Below, in pieces: positions 33,755-42,381 of a DNA stretch of 64,000 nucleotides. Within the stretch, counting starts at the first letter, position 1. The number at the start of each line of letters is the position of its first letter. Both the position numbers and the translations under genes were made by a program. Source of the stretch: Bradyrhizobium canariense (GTDB lineage: Bacteria; Pseudomonadota; Alphaproteobacteria; Rhizobiales; Xanthobacteraceae); contig NZ_VSST01000012.1 of NCBI RefSeq assembly GCF_019402665.1, positions 89,836 through 153,835 on the forward strand, written 5' to 3'. Below the pieces are notes generated by a model. It saw nothing but the letters and a program-made list of their open reading frames with translations. It was not told the DNA's origin and searched no databases.

Positions 33755-33831
33755 TTTTTGAATGCAAAATGATCGATTTACAAGCTGGAACTTGCATTAA
33801 TTCGCATATAGCTTCATTTTTGCATTCAAAT
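33755..33831. promoter_or_regulatory. Two inverted GntR operator candidates in the divergent promoter region
   Basis: TTTTGAATGCAAAATGA (33756-33772) on one side and TCATTTTTGCATTCAAAT (33814-33831) on the other are reverse complements apart from one extra T. Weaker TTGCATT and AATTCGCAT half-sites lie between them. One copy sits just upstream of the catabolic operon and the other overlaps the start of the regulator, the expected geometry for autoregulated control by the GntR protein. The A/T-rich segment also holds the promoters. Confidence 0.7.
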
Positions 33832-34510
33832 GGACTTCAGACCCATGCTCCATGAGGAAGTCGTCGGCCGCATCCGGGCCATCCTGCTCGACGGCGAAAT
33901 CCCGCCCGGCGCGCGGATTCCCGAGCGCGAGCTGTGCGAGCGGCTTCAGATATCGCGCACGCCGCTACGCGAGGCGCTCAAGGTGCTCGCCGCCGAAGGG
34001 CTCGTGCAGCTTTTGCCGCATCGCGGTTCGCGCGCCGCAAAACTGACCGACAAGGACATGCGCGACCTCTTCGAGGTCTGCCAGGGTCTCGAGGCGCTCG
34101 CCGGCGAGCTCGCCTGCGAGCGCATCATGGACGCCGAGATCGCCGCGATCGCCGCCGCGCACGCGGACATGGTGCGGCATTATCGCGAGCGCGATCTCAT
34201 CCAGTACTATCGCGGCAACCGCGCCATTCACGAAGGCATCGTCGCTGCGGCCGGAAACCCGGTGCTTGCAGGGCTGTATGCGTCGGTGACCGCGCGCATC
34301 CGGCGCGCGCGTTATGTCACGCCGATGACGCCCGAGCGCTGGGCGGTCGCCGTGAAGGAGCACGATGCCATCCTGAACGCACTGCAGAGGCGCGACGGCG
34401 TCGGCCTCGCCCATATCCTGCGCGCGCATCTACGCCACAAGCGCGAAGAGGTTTTGCAGGCGGGCTTTGCTGAAACGGAAGGCAGTGACCTGGTGCCGCG
34501 GATTGCGTGA
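33830..34510 (+). CDS. GntR-family regulator (FadR/FCD subfamily)
   Basis: The 226-residue protein has an N-terminal winged helix (IPERELCERLQISRTPLREA, then LKVLAAEGLVQLLPHRGSRA) and an all-helical FCD ligand domain from about residue 80, with histidine candidates in YYRGNRAIHEGIVAAAGNP and the late ILRAHLRHKREE. FCD members bind carboxylates through a metal. Divergence from the ECH-CaiB-TctCBA-PdxA operon and matching operators make it the likely local regulator. The first ATG lies inside the operator copy; a second, MLHEEVVGRI, five codons later may be the true start. Confidence 0.92.
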   Translation: MDFRPMLHEEVVGRIRAILLDGEIPPGARIPERELCERLQISRTPLREALKVLAAEGLVQLLPHRGSRAAKLTDKDMRDLFEVCQGLEALAGELACERIMDAEIAAIAAAHADMVRHYRERDLIQYYRGNRAIHEGIVAAAGNPVLAGLYASVTARIRRARYVTPMTPERWAVAVKEHDAILNALQRRDGVGLAHILRAHLRHKREEVLQAGFAETEGSDLVPRIA

Positions 34511-34699
34511 GACGGCATTCGCGACGCAGAAAGAAACTCGCGGCCCCCTACAACGCGCGGTCAAGAGACACAATCGCGACACAATCATTGATTGCATTCA
34601 GCCGTGCGGTCGGATCGTGCTGACGCGAGGCGATCGGCGCGGGCCGAATGTAACGCGCAAACAATTGCGCAAAACAAAAGACAAAAGCGGAGGAAACGC

Positions 34700-35671
34700 A
34701 TGACAATCGATGTCTCACGTCGATCCTTGTTCGCTCTCGGGGCTGGCCTTGGTGCCAGCGCAATGCTCGGCAGCAGCGCGATGGCGCGCGCTCCCAAGCT
34801 CGGCACCCAGACGCCTTACTGGCACCGCTTCGTTCTCGGCGATGCCGAAGTCACCATCGTCTCCGACGGACCGCTGCCGCTCGGCGACCCCTCCGGGACC
34901 TTCACCGGCGTTCCCAAGGAAGAGGTGAAGAAGATGCTTGTCGACAATTTCCTGTCGCCGGACAATGTCGTGCTCGAACAGAACTCGCCGATCGTCAACA
35001 CCGGCGACAAGCTCATTCTGTTCGATACCGGCATGGGCAGCTCGAAGATGTTCGGCGCCACCACCGGCCGGCAGCAGAAGAGCATGACCGAGGCAGGCAT
35101 CAAGCCTGGGGACATCGATGCGGTGGTCTGCTCGCATGCGCATATCGACCACATCGGCGGCATCGTGGACGACGGCGGCAAGCCGCTGTTTCCGAACGCG
35201 CAGATCTACATCTCGCAGACCGATTTCGACTTCTGGACCGACGAAGGCAAGCTCGGCAGCGACGCCAAGGATTTCGTCGTTCACGCCCGCAAGAACCTGC
35301 TGCCGGTGCGCGACCGCATCGTGTTCTTCAAGGATGGCCAGGAATTCCTGCCCGGCGTTCAGGCGATCGCAGCGCCCGGTCACACCGTCGGCCATACCAT
35401 CTTCATGGTCTCGTCGGCCGGCAAGTCCTTCGCCTTCATGGGCGACCTCTCGCACCATCCCGTTCTGCTGCTCGAGCGGCCGCGGATGGAATTCTCCTAC
35501 GACACCGACCCGAAGCAGGCGGCCGAGTCGCGCGTCAAGCTGCTGACTATGCTTGCGGCGAACAAGACGCCCGTGATGTCCTATCACTTCGCCTGGCCGG
35601 GCTATGGCCATGTTGCCAAGGCCGGCGAAGGATTCCACTATTATCCCGAACCGATGCAGATGACGTTGTAA
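34700..35671 (+). CDS. Tat-exported metallo-beta-lactamase-fold hydrolase
   Basis: The 323-residue protein begins with a twin-arginine signal, VSRRSLFALGAGLGASAMLG, so it is probably exported folded. The MBL core carries HAHIDH at residues 146-151, the first metal site, with later ligands in APGHTVGHT and GDLSHHP. The overall layout is like quorum-quenching lactonases and alkylsulfatase-unrelated N-acyl hydrolases, but the substrate is unassigned. GCGGAGGAAACGC places a strong ribosome binding site before the ATG. It stands alone, about 190 bases after the GntR gene. Confidence 0.88.
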   Translation: MTIDVSRRSLFALGAGLGASAMLGSSAMARAPKLGTQTPYWHRFVLGDAEVTIVSDGPLPLGDPSGTFTGVPKEEVKKMLVDNFLSPDNVVLEQNSPIVNTGDKLILFDTGMGSSKMFGATTGRQQKSMTEAGIKPGDIDAVVCSHAHIDHIGGIVDDGGKPLFPNAQIYISQTDFDFWTDEGKLGSDAKDFVVHARKNLLPVRDRIVFFKDGQEFLPGVQAIAAPGHTVGHTIFMVSSAGKSFAFMGDLSHHPVLLLERPRMEFSYDTDPKQAAESRVKLLTMLAANKTPVMSYHFAWPGYGHVAKAGEGFHYYPEPMQMTL

Positions 35672-35863
35672 TCGGCGGATCAGGTCCGGGTGGCGCACGC
35701 GCCGCCCGGGCCGTCCGAACGATCACCGCTGTCCGGCTGACCGGCAAGCAATTGCAATCCGCAATGTCTCCGGCGGCGTTGGCAGGCGGACATTTTGGTG
35801 TTATTGAACTACAGCTACTAATTGCAGATCGCATTTATTGACGTGAATTGTTTGGGAGCGTCA

Positions 35864-37684
35864 ATGTCCCGCGAGAACGATGGTTTTGTCTTCCATCGTG
35901 ACCGGCTCCAATGGGTCCCGGATGTTGTCTATCGGGCCGTCAACTTCTTTGTCACATGGGACAAACTGCCGACCCTGCTCGGAGCTGCCAATCTCTCGGC
36001 GTTCCGCGACCGGCTGCGTGAGCACAATCTGCACCATACCGGCTACGGCACGACATCGCCTCGCTGGAGCACGGGCAATGACCGCTGGCGTTCCGCCGAC
36101 GGCTCGTTCAACAGCCTCGACCATCCGCGCATGGGGATGGCTGGCGCCCGGTTCGGACGCAATTTCGCGCTGCCCGAATGTGTACCGGGCAGCCTGGACG
36201 ACCTGCTCGAACCCAGTCCGCGCTTGATCTCGGAGGAATTGCTGGCGCGCCGCGAATTCATTCCCGCGACCAGCCTCAATCTGCTGGCCGCCGCCTGGAT
36301 CCAGTTCGAAACCCATAATTGGTTCAGCCATGGGTCCCCTAAGTCGGGAAACGAGTTCAAGATTCCGCTGAAGCCAAACGACGAATGGCCAGCGGATCAG
36401 CGGATCGACGGCTGCATGAAGATCCGTCGGACCGTTTGCGACGAGACGCCACGTGAACCATGGCTCGGCGCGACTCCCACGTTCCGCAACCTCAACTCGC
36501 ACTGGTGGGACGCCGGACAGATCTACGGCAGCGACCGCGCGAGGCAGATGCAGATCCGTTCCGGGGCAGATGGGAAGATCGCTGTCGGCGATGATGGGAT
36601 GCTTCCAGCCGATCCAGTCCATCCGGGCGCCGATCTCACCGGCTTCAATGACAATTGGTGGGTGGGGCTCAGCCTGCTGCACAACCTCTTTGCACGCGAG
36701 CACAATGTCATCTGCGACGGCTTGAAGACGCGGTATCCGACCTGGAACGACGAGGCGCTATTCCAGCATGCGCGCCTGATCAACGCAGCCCTGATCGCCA
36801 AGATCCACACCGTCGAATGGACGCCAGGCATCCTCGGCCATCCCGCACTGGACTTCAGCATGCACGCCAACTGGTCGGGGATCCCGTGCCGGGTGCTGCG
36901 CGCGGTGCTCGGCAAGGACAGCGAAGCCGCCTTTGGTATCATCGGCTCTCCGACGGATCAGCACAGCGCGCCGTACGCGATGACGGAGGAATTCACCGCC
37001 GTGTACCGCCTGCACCCGCTGATCCCCGAAAAGATGGATGTACGGCGGCTCGATAGCGCAGAGATTACCCCTAGCGATTTGGTCCATATGCAGGGCCCCG
37101 CCTCCCGCAAGTTCATGCAGACTCACGGCTTCGCCAACCTGCTCCACTCCTTCGGCACCGCTCATCCCGGCGCCATTCGCCTCCACAATTTTCCCAACTT
37201 CCTGCGCCAGTTCACGAAAGACGGCCAGCCGTTGCTGGACGTGGCCGCCATCGATATCATGCGCGATCGCGAGCGCGGCGTGCCGCGCTACAATCGGTTT
37301 CGCGAACTGGTCGGCAAGAAGCGGGTCAACACATTCGAGGAAATCACCAGCATCCCCGGCGCGGCCAGGAAGATGCGCGCGATCTACAAGGGCGACGTCG
37401 ATCGCGTTGATCTGATGGTCGGACTATTGGCCGAGGACCTGCCGGATGGTTTTGGCTTCAGCGATACCGCCTTCCGCATTTTCATCCTGATGGCATCGCG
37501 GCGTCTCAAGAGCGACCGGTTCTTCACCGATGACTACCGGGCGGAAGTCTACACCAATTTCGGTCTGGACTGGATCCACAACAACGGAATGAAATCGGTG
37601 CTGCTGCGGCATGTGCCGCAACTCGGACCGGCGCTCGAGGGCGTCAACAACGCCTTCGCCCCGTGGAACGTGCTGCGAGGCTGA
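35864..37684 (+). CDS. Animal-haem-peroxidase family protein, fatty-acid alpha-dioxygenase-like
   Basis: The 606-residue cytosolic-looking protein belongs to the cyclooxygenase/peroxidase superfamily. AAAWIQFETHNWFSHG supplies a probable distal haem histidine (H151), and EEFTAVYRLHPLIPE provides Tyr381 and His384, the spacing of the catalytic tyrosine and proximal haem ligand in plant alpha-dioxygenases. Size and lack of a signal peptide also fit alpha-dioxygenases, which oxygenate fatty acids at C2. GGGAG precedes the ATG chosen. It is convergent with a HAD hydrolase. Secondary possibility: a generic peroxidase with other substrates. Confidence 0.82.
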   Translation: MSRENDGFVFHRDRLQWVPDVVYRAVNFFVTWDKLPTLLGAANLSAFRDRLREHNLHHTGYGTTSPRWSTGNDRWRSADGSFNSLDHPRMGMAGARFGRNFALPECVPGSLDDLLEPSPRLISEELLARREFIPATSLNLLAAAWIQFETHNWFSHGSPKSGNEFKIPLKPNDEWPADQRIDGCMKIRRTVCDETPREPWLGATPTFRNLNSHWWDAGQIYGSDRARQMQIRSGADGKIAVGDDGMLPADPVHPGADLTGFNDNWWVGLSLLHNLFAREHNVICDGLKTRYPTWNDEALFQHARLINAALIAKIHTVEWTPGILGHPALDFSMHANWSGIPCRVLRAVLGKDSEAAFGIIGSPTDQHSAPYAMTEEFTAVYRLHPLIPEKMDVRRLDSAEITPSDLVHMQGPASRKFMQTHGFANLLHSFGTAHPGAIRLHNFPNFLRQFTKDGQPLLDVAAIDIMRDRERGVPRYNRFRELVGKKRVNTFEEITSIPGAARKMRAIYKGDVDRVDLMVGLLAEDLPDGFGFSDTAFRIFILMASRRLKSDRFFTDDYRAEVYTNFGLDWIHNNGMKSVLLRHVPQLGPALEGVNNAFAPWNVLRG

Positions 37685-37714
37685 GCCTTGGCCCTCTGCA
37701 AAGTCGCAGCCACC

Positions 37715-38443
37715 TTAGCACCCGAGCTTGTCGGCGATTCCGCCAAAATCCCTGGCGACGATGTCCCAATTGCCGGTGGCCTCGAAATCGACCTTCTGGA
37801 GCGGACCGTATTCGGTCGGTCGCGCCACGAAAGCCGTCTTCAGCCCGTTCTTCTGCGCGGCAGCGAGATCGCCGTTGTGGGCGGCGACCATCATCACCTC
37901 TTCCGGCTTGAGGCCGAGCAGGCGCGCGGCGCCGAGATAGGTTTCGGGATCGGGCTTGTAGTGCTCGAACAGCTCGGCCGACATGATGAGGTCCCAGGGA
38001 AGCCCTGCGAACTTCGCCATGTTGGTGAGCAGCGCGACATTGCCGTTTGACAGCGGCGAGATCACGAATTTCGTCTTCAGCCGCGTCAGGCCCGCGACAC
38101 TGTCGGGCCACGGATACAGGCGGTGCCAGCCCCTGGTGAGGTGATCGAGATCGGCTTCGGTCAGGCCTGGAATCGAAAATTGCGCGACCAGCTTTTCCAG
38201 CGAGCGGCGATGCAGATCATCGAGCATGACATAGCCGCGCTCGGGATGTTTGCGCACGTCATCCATCGAGGCCATGTACATGCCGCGCCAGCCGTCGACG
38301 AGTGCGGTCCAGTCGGCGGAGATGCCGCGGCCCTTCGCCCACCACATGAAGTCCGTGATCAGGCTGGTGCGCCAGTCGACGACTGTGCCGAACACGTCGA
38401 AGACGAGGGCTTTGACGGCGGAGAGATCGGATGTCGTGGTCAT
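37715..38443 (-). CDS. HAD-superfamily hydrolase, haloacid dehalogenase type II
   Basis: The 242-residue enzyme has the HAD nucleophile in LVFDVFGTVVDWRT (Asp16), the second motif in ISPLSNGN, a lysine in EHYKPDPETYLGAARLLGL and motif IV as MMVAAHNGDLAAAQKNGLK. This arrangement, with FGT rather than the DGT of phosphatases, matches L-2-haloacid dehalogenases. The predicted reaction is hydrolytic removal of halide from 2-haloalkanoic acids, but a housekeeping role is possible. The upstream in-frame extension is arginine-rich and was dropped. Upstream, AAAGCATGATCCTTTCC looks like half of the AGCATGACC repeat family. Confidence 0.85.
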   Translation of the reverse strand: MTTTSDLSAVKALVFDVFGTVVDWRTSLITDFMWWAKGRGISADWTALVDGWRGMYMASMDDVRKHPERGYVMLDDLHRRSLEKLVAQFSIPGLTEADLDHLTRGWHRLYPWPDSVAGLTRLKTKFVISPLSNGNVALLTNMAKFAGLPWDLIMSAELFEHYKPDPETYLGAARLLGLKPEEVMMVAAHNGDLAAAQKNGLKTAFVARPTEYGPLQKVDFEATGNWDIVARDFGGIADKLGC

Positions 38444-38559
38444 GTTTCGCTTCGCGGATTTTCCGCGCCCCGGCTGGCTTCGTCTCAGATGAAAGGCTTT
38501 AAAGCATGATCCTTTCCGTGCAACAATAGCGCTAGTCCCGCACATCAAACACGCGCAAG

Positions 38560-39804
38560 ATGAACAAAGTGACGGGTCTCAACCAGTCGGGGTGCAGCGC
38601 ATCTGTCATGACCACCATCCCTGTTGCATGTATATTGCTTGAGGATGCCCGCCTTCCGGACGAGGCATCTTTAATCGAGACGTTACGCGTTCGTCATCCT
38701 GGCTTGCGGTGGGACCGCAGCCCAGTCGCACCAAGTAACGATACCGACGGTCCGATGTTCATCCGCGTCGGCGATCATCTCATGACCATCCTCTTGATGC
38801 CCGCACCCATGCCCTACGATCAGCAGCTATGGCAGCGAGCCTCCTGGGTATGGCCGGAGGCTTTCCACGCCGCCGGCCGCCACCGCGCGCACCTCGTCGT
38901 CGCGACAATGGGCTCCGCCGAAGACAACTCAGAAACGAAAGCGCTTGGGTTCGCCGAGAGTGTGCGCCTTACGACTGCCTTTGTCGGCGCCGTGCTTGAA
39001 GCACTTCCCGGCTGTCTCGGCGTCGTCTAGCGCGGCAATGTGGGCCGCTCGCCCGAGATGTGGCTCGAGCAGTCACGCCGCTCGTTCGAGCCGTTTCCGG
39101 ATCATCCGTTCGGATCGTGGATGGAAATCATTCCCTTCCGTTCCGGAGAGACCGTCGGAGCCTATACGGTCGGACTGTCCGCATTCATCGGACGCGAGAT
39201 CGAATTTGAGGTGGACGGACTCGACCAACGCGGCGTCACGCTTCGTGTTGCCAACGCTTCGTCCTATTTGATTGCAAATGGCCTCGACAAAAACATCGAG
39301 AGCGGGACGGTGTACAAAGACGATGACGAGAACATCGGTCACGTTGCGGTGCTCCACCGCAACTCGCGCTTTCGGATCGGGCCGGTCATTTCGTTCTTTT
39401 CTCTTCAAGACCGAGCTGGAAGGCTCAAGACCTACCAGATCATTCCGTCATCTCTCGCGCGAAATCACCCGCTTCTGATCATGCTGGGCAAGGTCGGGCT
39501 TTTCGATCCGGCGAAGTCAGAGAACCTGATAGAGCTGCGGCCAGATCACTACGTATCGGAAGCTCGCCTGGAAATCCTCGATGGCGGCGTATCGCAAGAG
39601 CTGTCCAAAATGCTCGCGACCGACGCCTATGCCGAGGCGGACACGAATGCGCGCCGCGCGCTCGCGAGCGGAGACATTGCGTCAGCGAGGGCTTTTTTGC
39701 TGCCTTGGGCTGAGGAAGTTGGTGAGCTCCAAAAAGCGCTCCAACTCGCTCTGACCTTGCGCGATGCGTTCTTGTTCATGCCGGCCGCGCCGCGCAGCCC
39801 TTAG
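38560..39804 (+). pseudogene. DUF4261-like gene interrupted by an in-frame TAG
   Basis: One reading frame runs through the whole interval except for TAG at 39028-39030. The upstream piece (156 residues) ends LEALPGCLGVV; three codons after the stop, the same phase continues with GRSPEMWLEQSRRSF and about 250 protein-like residues. The join is therefore a single nonsense change, probably TGG to TAG. The protein resembles DUF4261 proteins as I recall them; function unknown. Translation of the C-terminal part could restart at GTG 39040, but no ribosome binding site is obvious. The N-terminal start is also uncertain, with MTTIPVACILLEDARL as an alternative. Confidence 0.72.
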
Positions 39805-39895
39805 TAGACAGGCGATGGATCATGTCCATCCTGGTGCTGTATGCGACGACGTCCGGCTAAATTCGCCGAACGAACGCAGGCGGACGTCGCTGACA

Positions 39896-40897
39896 CTAGT
39901 CCAAATGGAACTTCGCCAGTTCGCGATGCTCGGCCTTGATGTAGCGCACGGTGCCGGTGACGGAACGCATCACCACCGTCTCGGTCTCGATCACGCCGTC
40001 CTTGCGGAATTTGACGCCTGACAGCAGCGAGCCCGTGGTGACGCCGGTGGCGGCAAACAGGCAGTCGCCGCGCGCCATGTCCTCGATGCCGTAGATCATC
40101 TTGGGATCGTTGACGCCCATCTTGGCGGCGCGTTCGCGCTTCTCTTCGGAGTCGAGGATGAGACGGCACTGCATCTGGCCGCCGATGCAGCGCAGCGCCA
40201 CGGCCGCGAGCACGCCTTCCGGCGCGCCGCCGGTGCCGAGATACATGTCGACGCCGGTATTGTCGGGGTCGGCGCAGTGGATCACGCCGGCGACGTCGCC
40301 GTCGGTGATCAGGCGCACGGCGGCGCCGGTCGAGCGTACGCTCTCGATGATGCTGGCATGGCGCGGCCGGTCGAGCACGAGAACGGTGATGCCGTCAGGC
40401 TTGACGCCCTTGGCCTTGGCGAGGCGGTGGACGTTTTCGGCCGGTGTCGCATCGAGCTCGACGACGCCCTTGTCATAGCCGGGACCGATCGCGAGCTTCT
40501 GCATGTAGACGTCGGGCGCGTGCAGCAGCGTGCCGCCGTCGGCCATCGCCATGGTGGCGATCGAGCCCGGCATGTTCTTGGCGCACAGCGTGGTGCCTTC
40601 GAGCGGATCGACGGCGATGTCGACCTGCGGGCCGGCGTTCATGCCGACCTTCTCGCCGATGAAGAGCATCGGCGCCTCGTCGCGCTCACCCTCGCCAATG
40701 ACGATGGTGCCCTCGATCGGGAGCTTGTTGAGCTCGCGCCGCATCGCGTCCACCGCGGCCTGGTCGGCCGCCTTCTCGTTGCCGTGCCCGCGCAGACGCG
40801 CCGAAGACACCGCCGCCCGCTCCGTCACACGCACGATCTCCAGCGTGAGAATGCGCTCGAGCAACGCTTGCGGCGGGACTGAAATATGGGTCGACAT
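39896..40897 (-). CDS. glpX: Class II fructose-1,6-bisphosphatase
   Basis: The 333-residue enzyme hydrolyses fructose 1,6-bisphosphate in gluconeogenesis and, in autotrophic relatives, the Calvin cycle. GlpX signatures are IVIGEGERDEAPMLFIGEKV, VDPLEGTTLCAKNMPGS (metal-binding Asp/Glu) and YLGTGGAPEGVLAAVALRC. The length agrees with the family. It lies downstream of hom on the same strand, with a palindromic repeat between the two. It is convergent with the broken DUF4261 gene. Confidence 0.97.
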   Translation of the reverse strand: MSTHISVPPQALLERILTLEIVRVTERAAVSSARLRGHGNEKAADQAAVDAMRRELNKLPIEGTIVIGEGERDEAPMLFIGEKVGMNAGPQVDIAVDPLEGTTLCAKNMPGSIATMAMADGGTLLHAPDVYMQKLAIGPGYDKGVVELDATPAENVHRLAKAKGVKPDGITVLVLDRPRHASIIESVRSTGAAVRLITDGDVAGVIHCADPDNTGVDMYLGTGGAPEGVLAAVALRCIGGQMQCRLILDSEEKRERAAKMGVNDPKMIYGIEDMARGDCLFAATGVTTGSLLSGVKFRKDGVIETETVVMRSVTGTVRYIKAEHRELAKFHLD

Positions 40898-40988
40898 CGG
40901 CTCACTCCTTCGAAACAGTTTTGGACGGACATCTCCGTCGCATCAACTCGTAACACCCACAGTTCGTTCGAACCGTGTCTTATTCTTG

Positions 40989-41037
40989 GAGCATGACCTT
41001 TCCGGAAAACCGCTTCACACTTTTCCGGGTCATGCTC
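40989..41037. repeat. Palindromic repeat overlapping the end of hom
   Basis: GAGCATGACC (40989-40998) pairs with GGTCATGCTC (41028-41037), and inside them CCGGAAAA pairs with TTTTCCGG, leaving a loop of about 10 bases. This matches a palindrome widely scattered in Bradyrhizobiaceae as I remember it. Its right edge covers two bases of the hom stop codon, so insertion or decay has trimmed the gene end to the repeat. The hairpin lies between hom and glpX and could act as an mRNA processing or termination signal. Confidence 0.75.
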
Positions 41038-42352
41038 AGTTCTTCTCGATCCTGATGACCTGGGGTCGCCCACTGATCACCTTGTCCTTCTGCACGGCCG
41101 CGAGCGCGCGGCGCACGGCGTCCTCGTGCGTGGCATAGGTGATGAGGATGACGGGCACCGGGACCGCCTTGCCGTCTGCCGGCGCAGCGCCGCCATTGGG
41201 ATGGCGCTGCACGATCGACTCGATCGAAATCTTCTGCTCCGCAAGCCGCGTCGCGATCGCAGCCGCGGTGCCCGGGAAATCGCGTGCCAGAAGTCGGATG
41301 TAGTAGCCGCCCTCATGGCGCTCCATCGGCGCCTTCTTGGTATCGCGCAGCTGCGAAATCGGCCGGCCGAACGGATTGGCGCGAATGCCGCGCGCGACGT
41401 CGGCGATGTCGGCCACGACGGCGGATGCGGTCGCAGCGCCGCCGGCACCGGGGCCGACCAGCGTGATCGGCGGGATGCCCTCGCCATCAATCGTGACCGC
41501 ATTGGTGACACCCATCACCTGTGCGATCGACGAGGATTTCGGAACCATGGTCGGATGCACGCGCTGCTCGATGCCCTTGGCGGTGCGAACCGCGACGCCG
41601 AGGAGCTTGAGCCGGTAACCGAGATCGTCAGCGGCACGGAGATCTTCCGGCGCGATGGAGGAGATACCTTCGACATACACCGCGCTTTGAGCAACTTTCG
41701 TGCCGAAAGCGAGGCTGGCGAGAATGGCGAGCTTTTGCGCGGTATCGTGGCCGTCGACGTCGAAGGACGGATTGGCCTCGGCATAGCCGAGCCGTTGCGC
41801 GTCCTTCAGGCATTCGGCGAAGGACAGGCCCTCCTGCTCCATCCGGGTCAAGATGTAATTGCAGGTGCCGTTGAGGATGCCGTAGACCCGGTTGATGCCG
41901 GTTCCGGCAAGGCCTTCGCGTAACGTCTTGATGACAGGGATCGCAGCGCCGACGGCTGCCTCGAAATTCAGCGCGCCGCCGTGCTTTTCGGCGGCCTTTG
42001 CCAGCTTGAGGCCGTGCTTTGCCAGCAACGCCTTGTTGGCGGTGACGACGGATTTACCGGCAGCGAGCGCGGCCTCGACCGCCGACAAGGCGGGATCGCC
42101 GGAGCCCCCCATCAGCTCGACGAAGCAGTCGATGCCGGGATGCGTGGCGAGGGCAAGCGGATCCTTGACCCACTCGACGCCGCGCAGATCGACGCCGCGT
42201 TTCTTGGCCTTCGAGCGCGCGGTGACGGCGACGACGCGGATGCCGCGGCCGCTGCGGCCGGCAAGCACGCGCGCCTGCGTTTCAATCAGACGGACAACTT
42301 CGGCGCCCACGGTGCCGAGCCCCGCTATGCCCACTTTCAGGGGTGCAACCAT
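41036..42352 (-). CDS. hom: Homoserine dehydrogenase
   Basis: The 438-residue enzyme reduces aspartate semialdehyde to homoserine in Thr/Met synthesis. The NAD(P) site is GIAGLGTVGAEVVRLI, the catalytic domain includes GILNGTCNYILTRMEQEG and AEANPSFDVDGHDTAQKLAI, and a C-terminal ACT domain starts near residue 350 (LLARDFPGTAAAIATRLAEQ), so allosteric feedback is expected. It is a stand-alone enzyme with no aspartokinase fusion. It begins 29 bases after the aminotransferase stop and is probably cotranscribed with it. Confidence 0.97.
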   Translation of the reverse strand: MVAPLKVGIAGLGTVGAEVVRLIETQARVLAGRSGRGIRVVAVTARSKAKKRGVDLRGVEWVKDPLALATHPGIDCFVELMGGSGDPALSAVEAALAAGKSVVTANKALLAKHGLKLAKAAEKHGGALNFEAAVGAAIPVIKTLREGLAGTGINRVYGILNGTCNYILTRMEQEGLSFAECLKDAQRLGYAEANPSFDVDGHDTAQKLAILASLAFGTKVAQSAVYVEGISSIAPEDLRAADDLGYRLKLLGVAVRTAKGIEQRVHPTMVPKSSSIAQVMGVTNAVTIDGEGIPPITLVGPGAGGAATASAVVADIADVARGIRANPFGRPISQLRDTKKAPMERHEGGYYIRLLARDFPGTAAAIATRLAEQKISIESIVQRHPNGGAAPADGKAVPVPVILITYATHEDAVRRALAAVQKDKVISGRPQVIRIEKN

Positions 42353-42381
42353 GATGCCTTGGAAAACCTGCGGAAGAGAAC

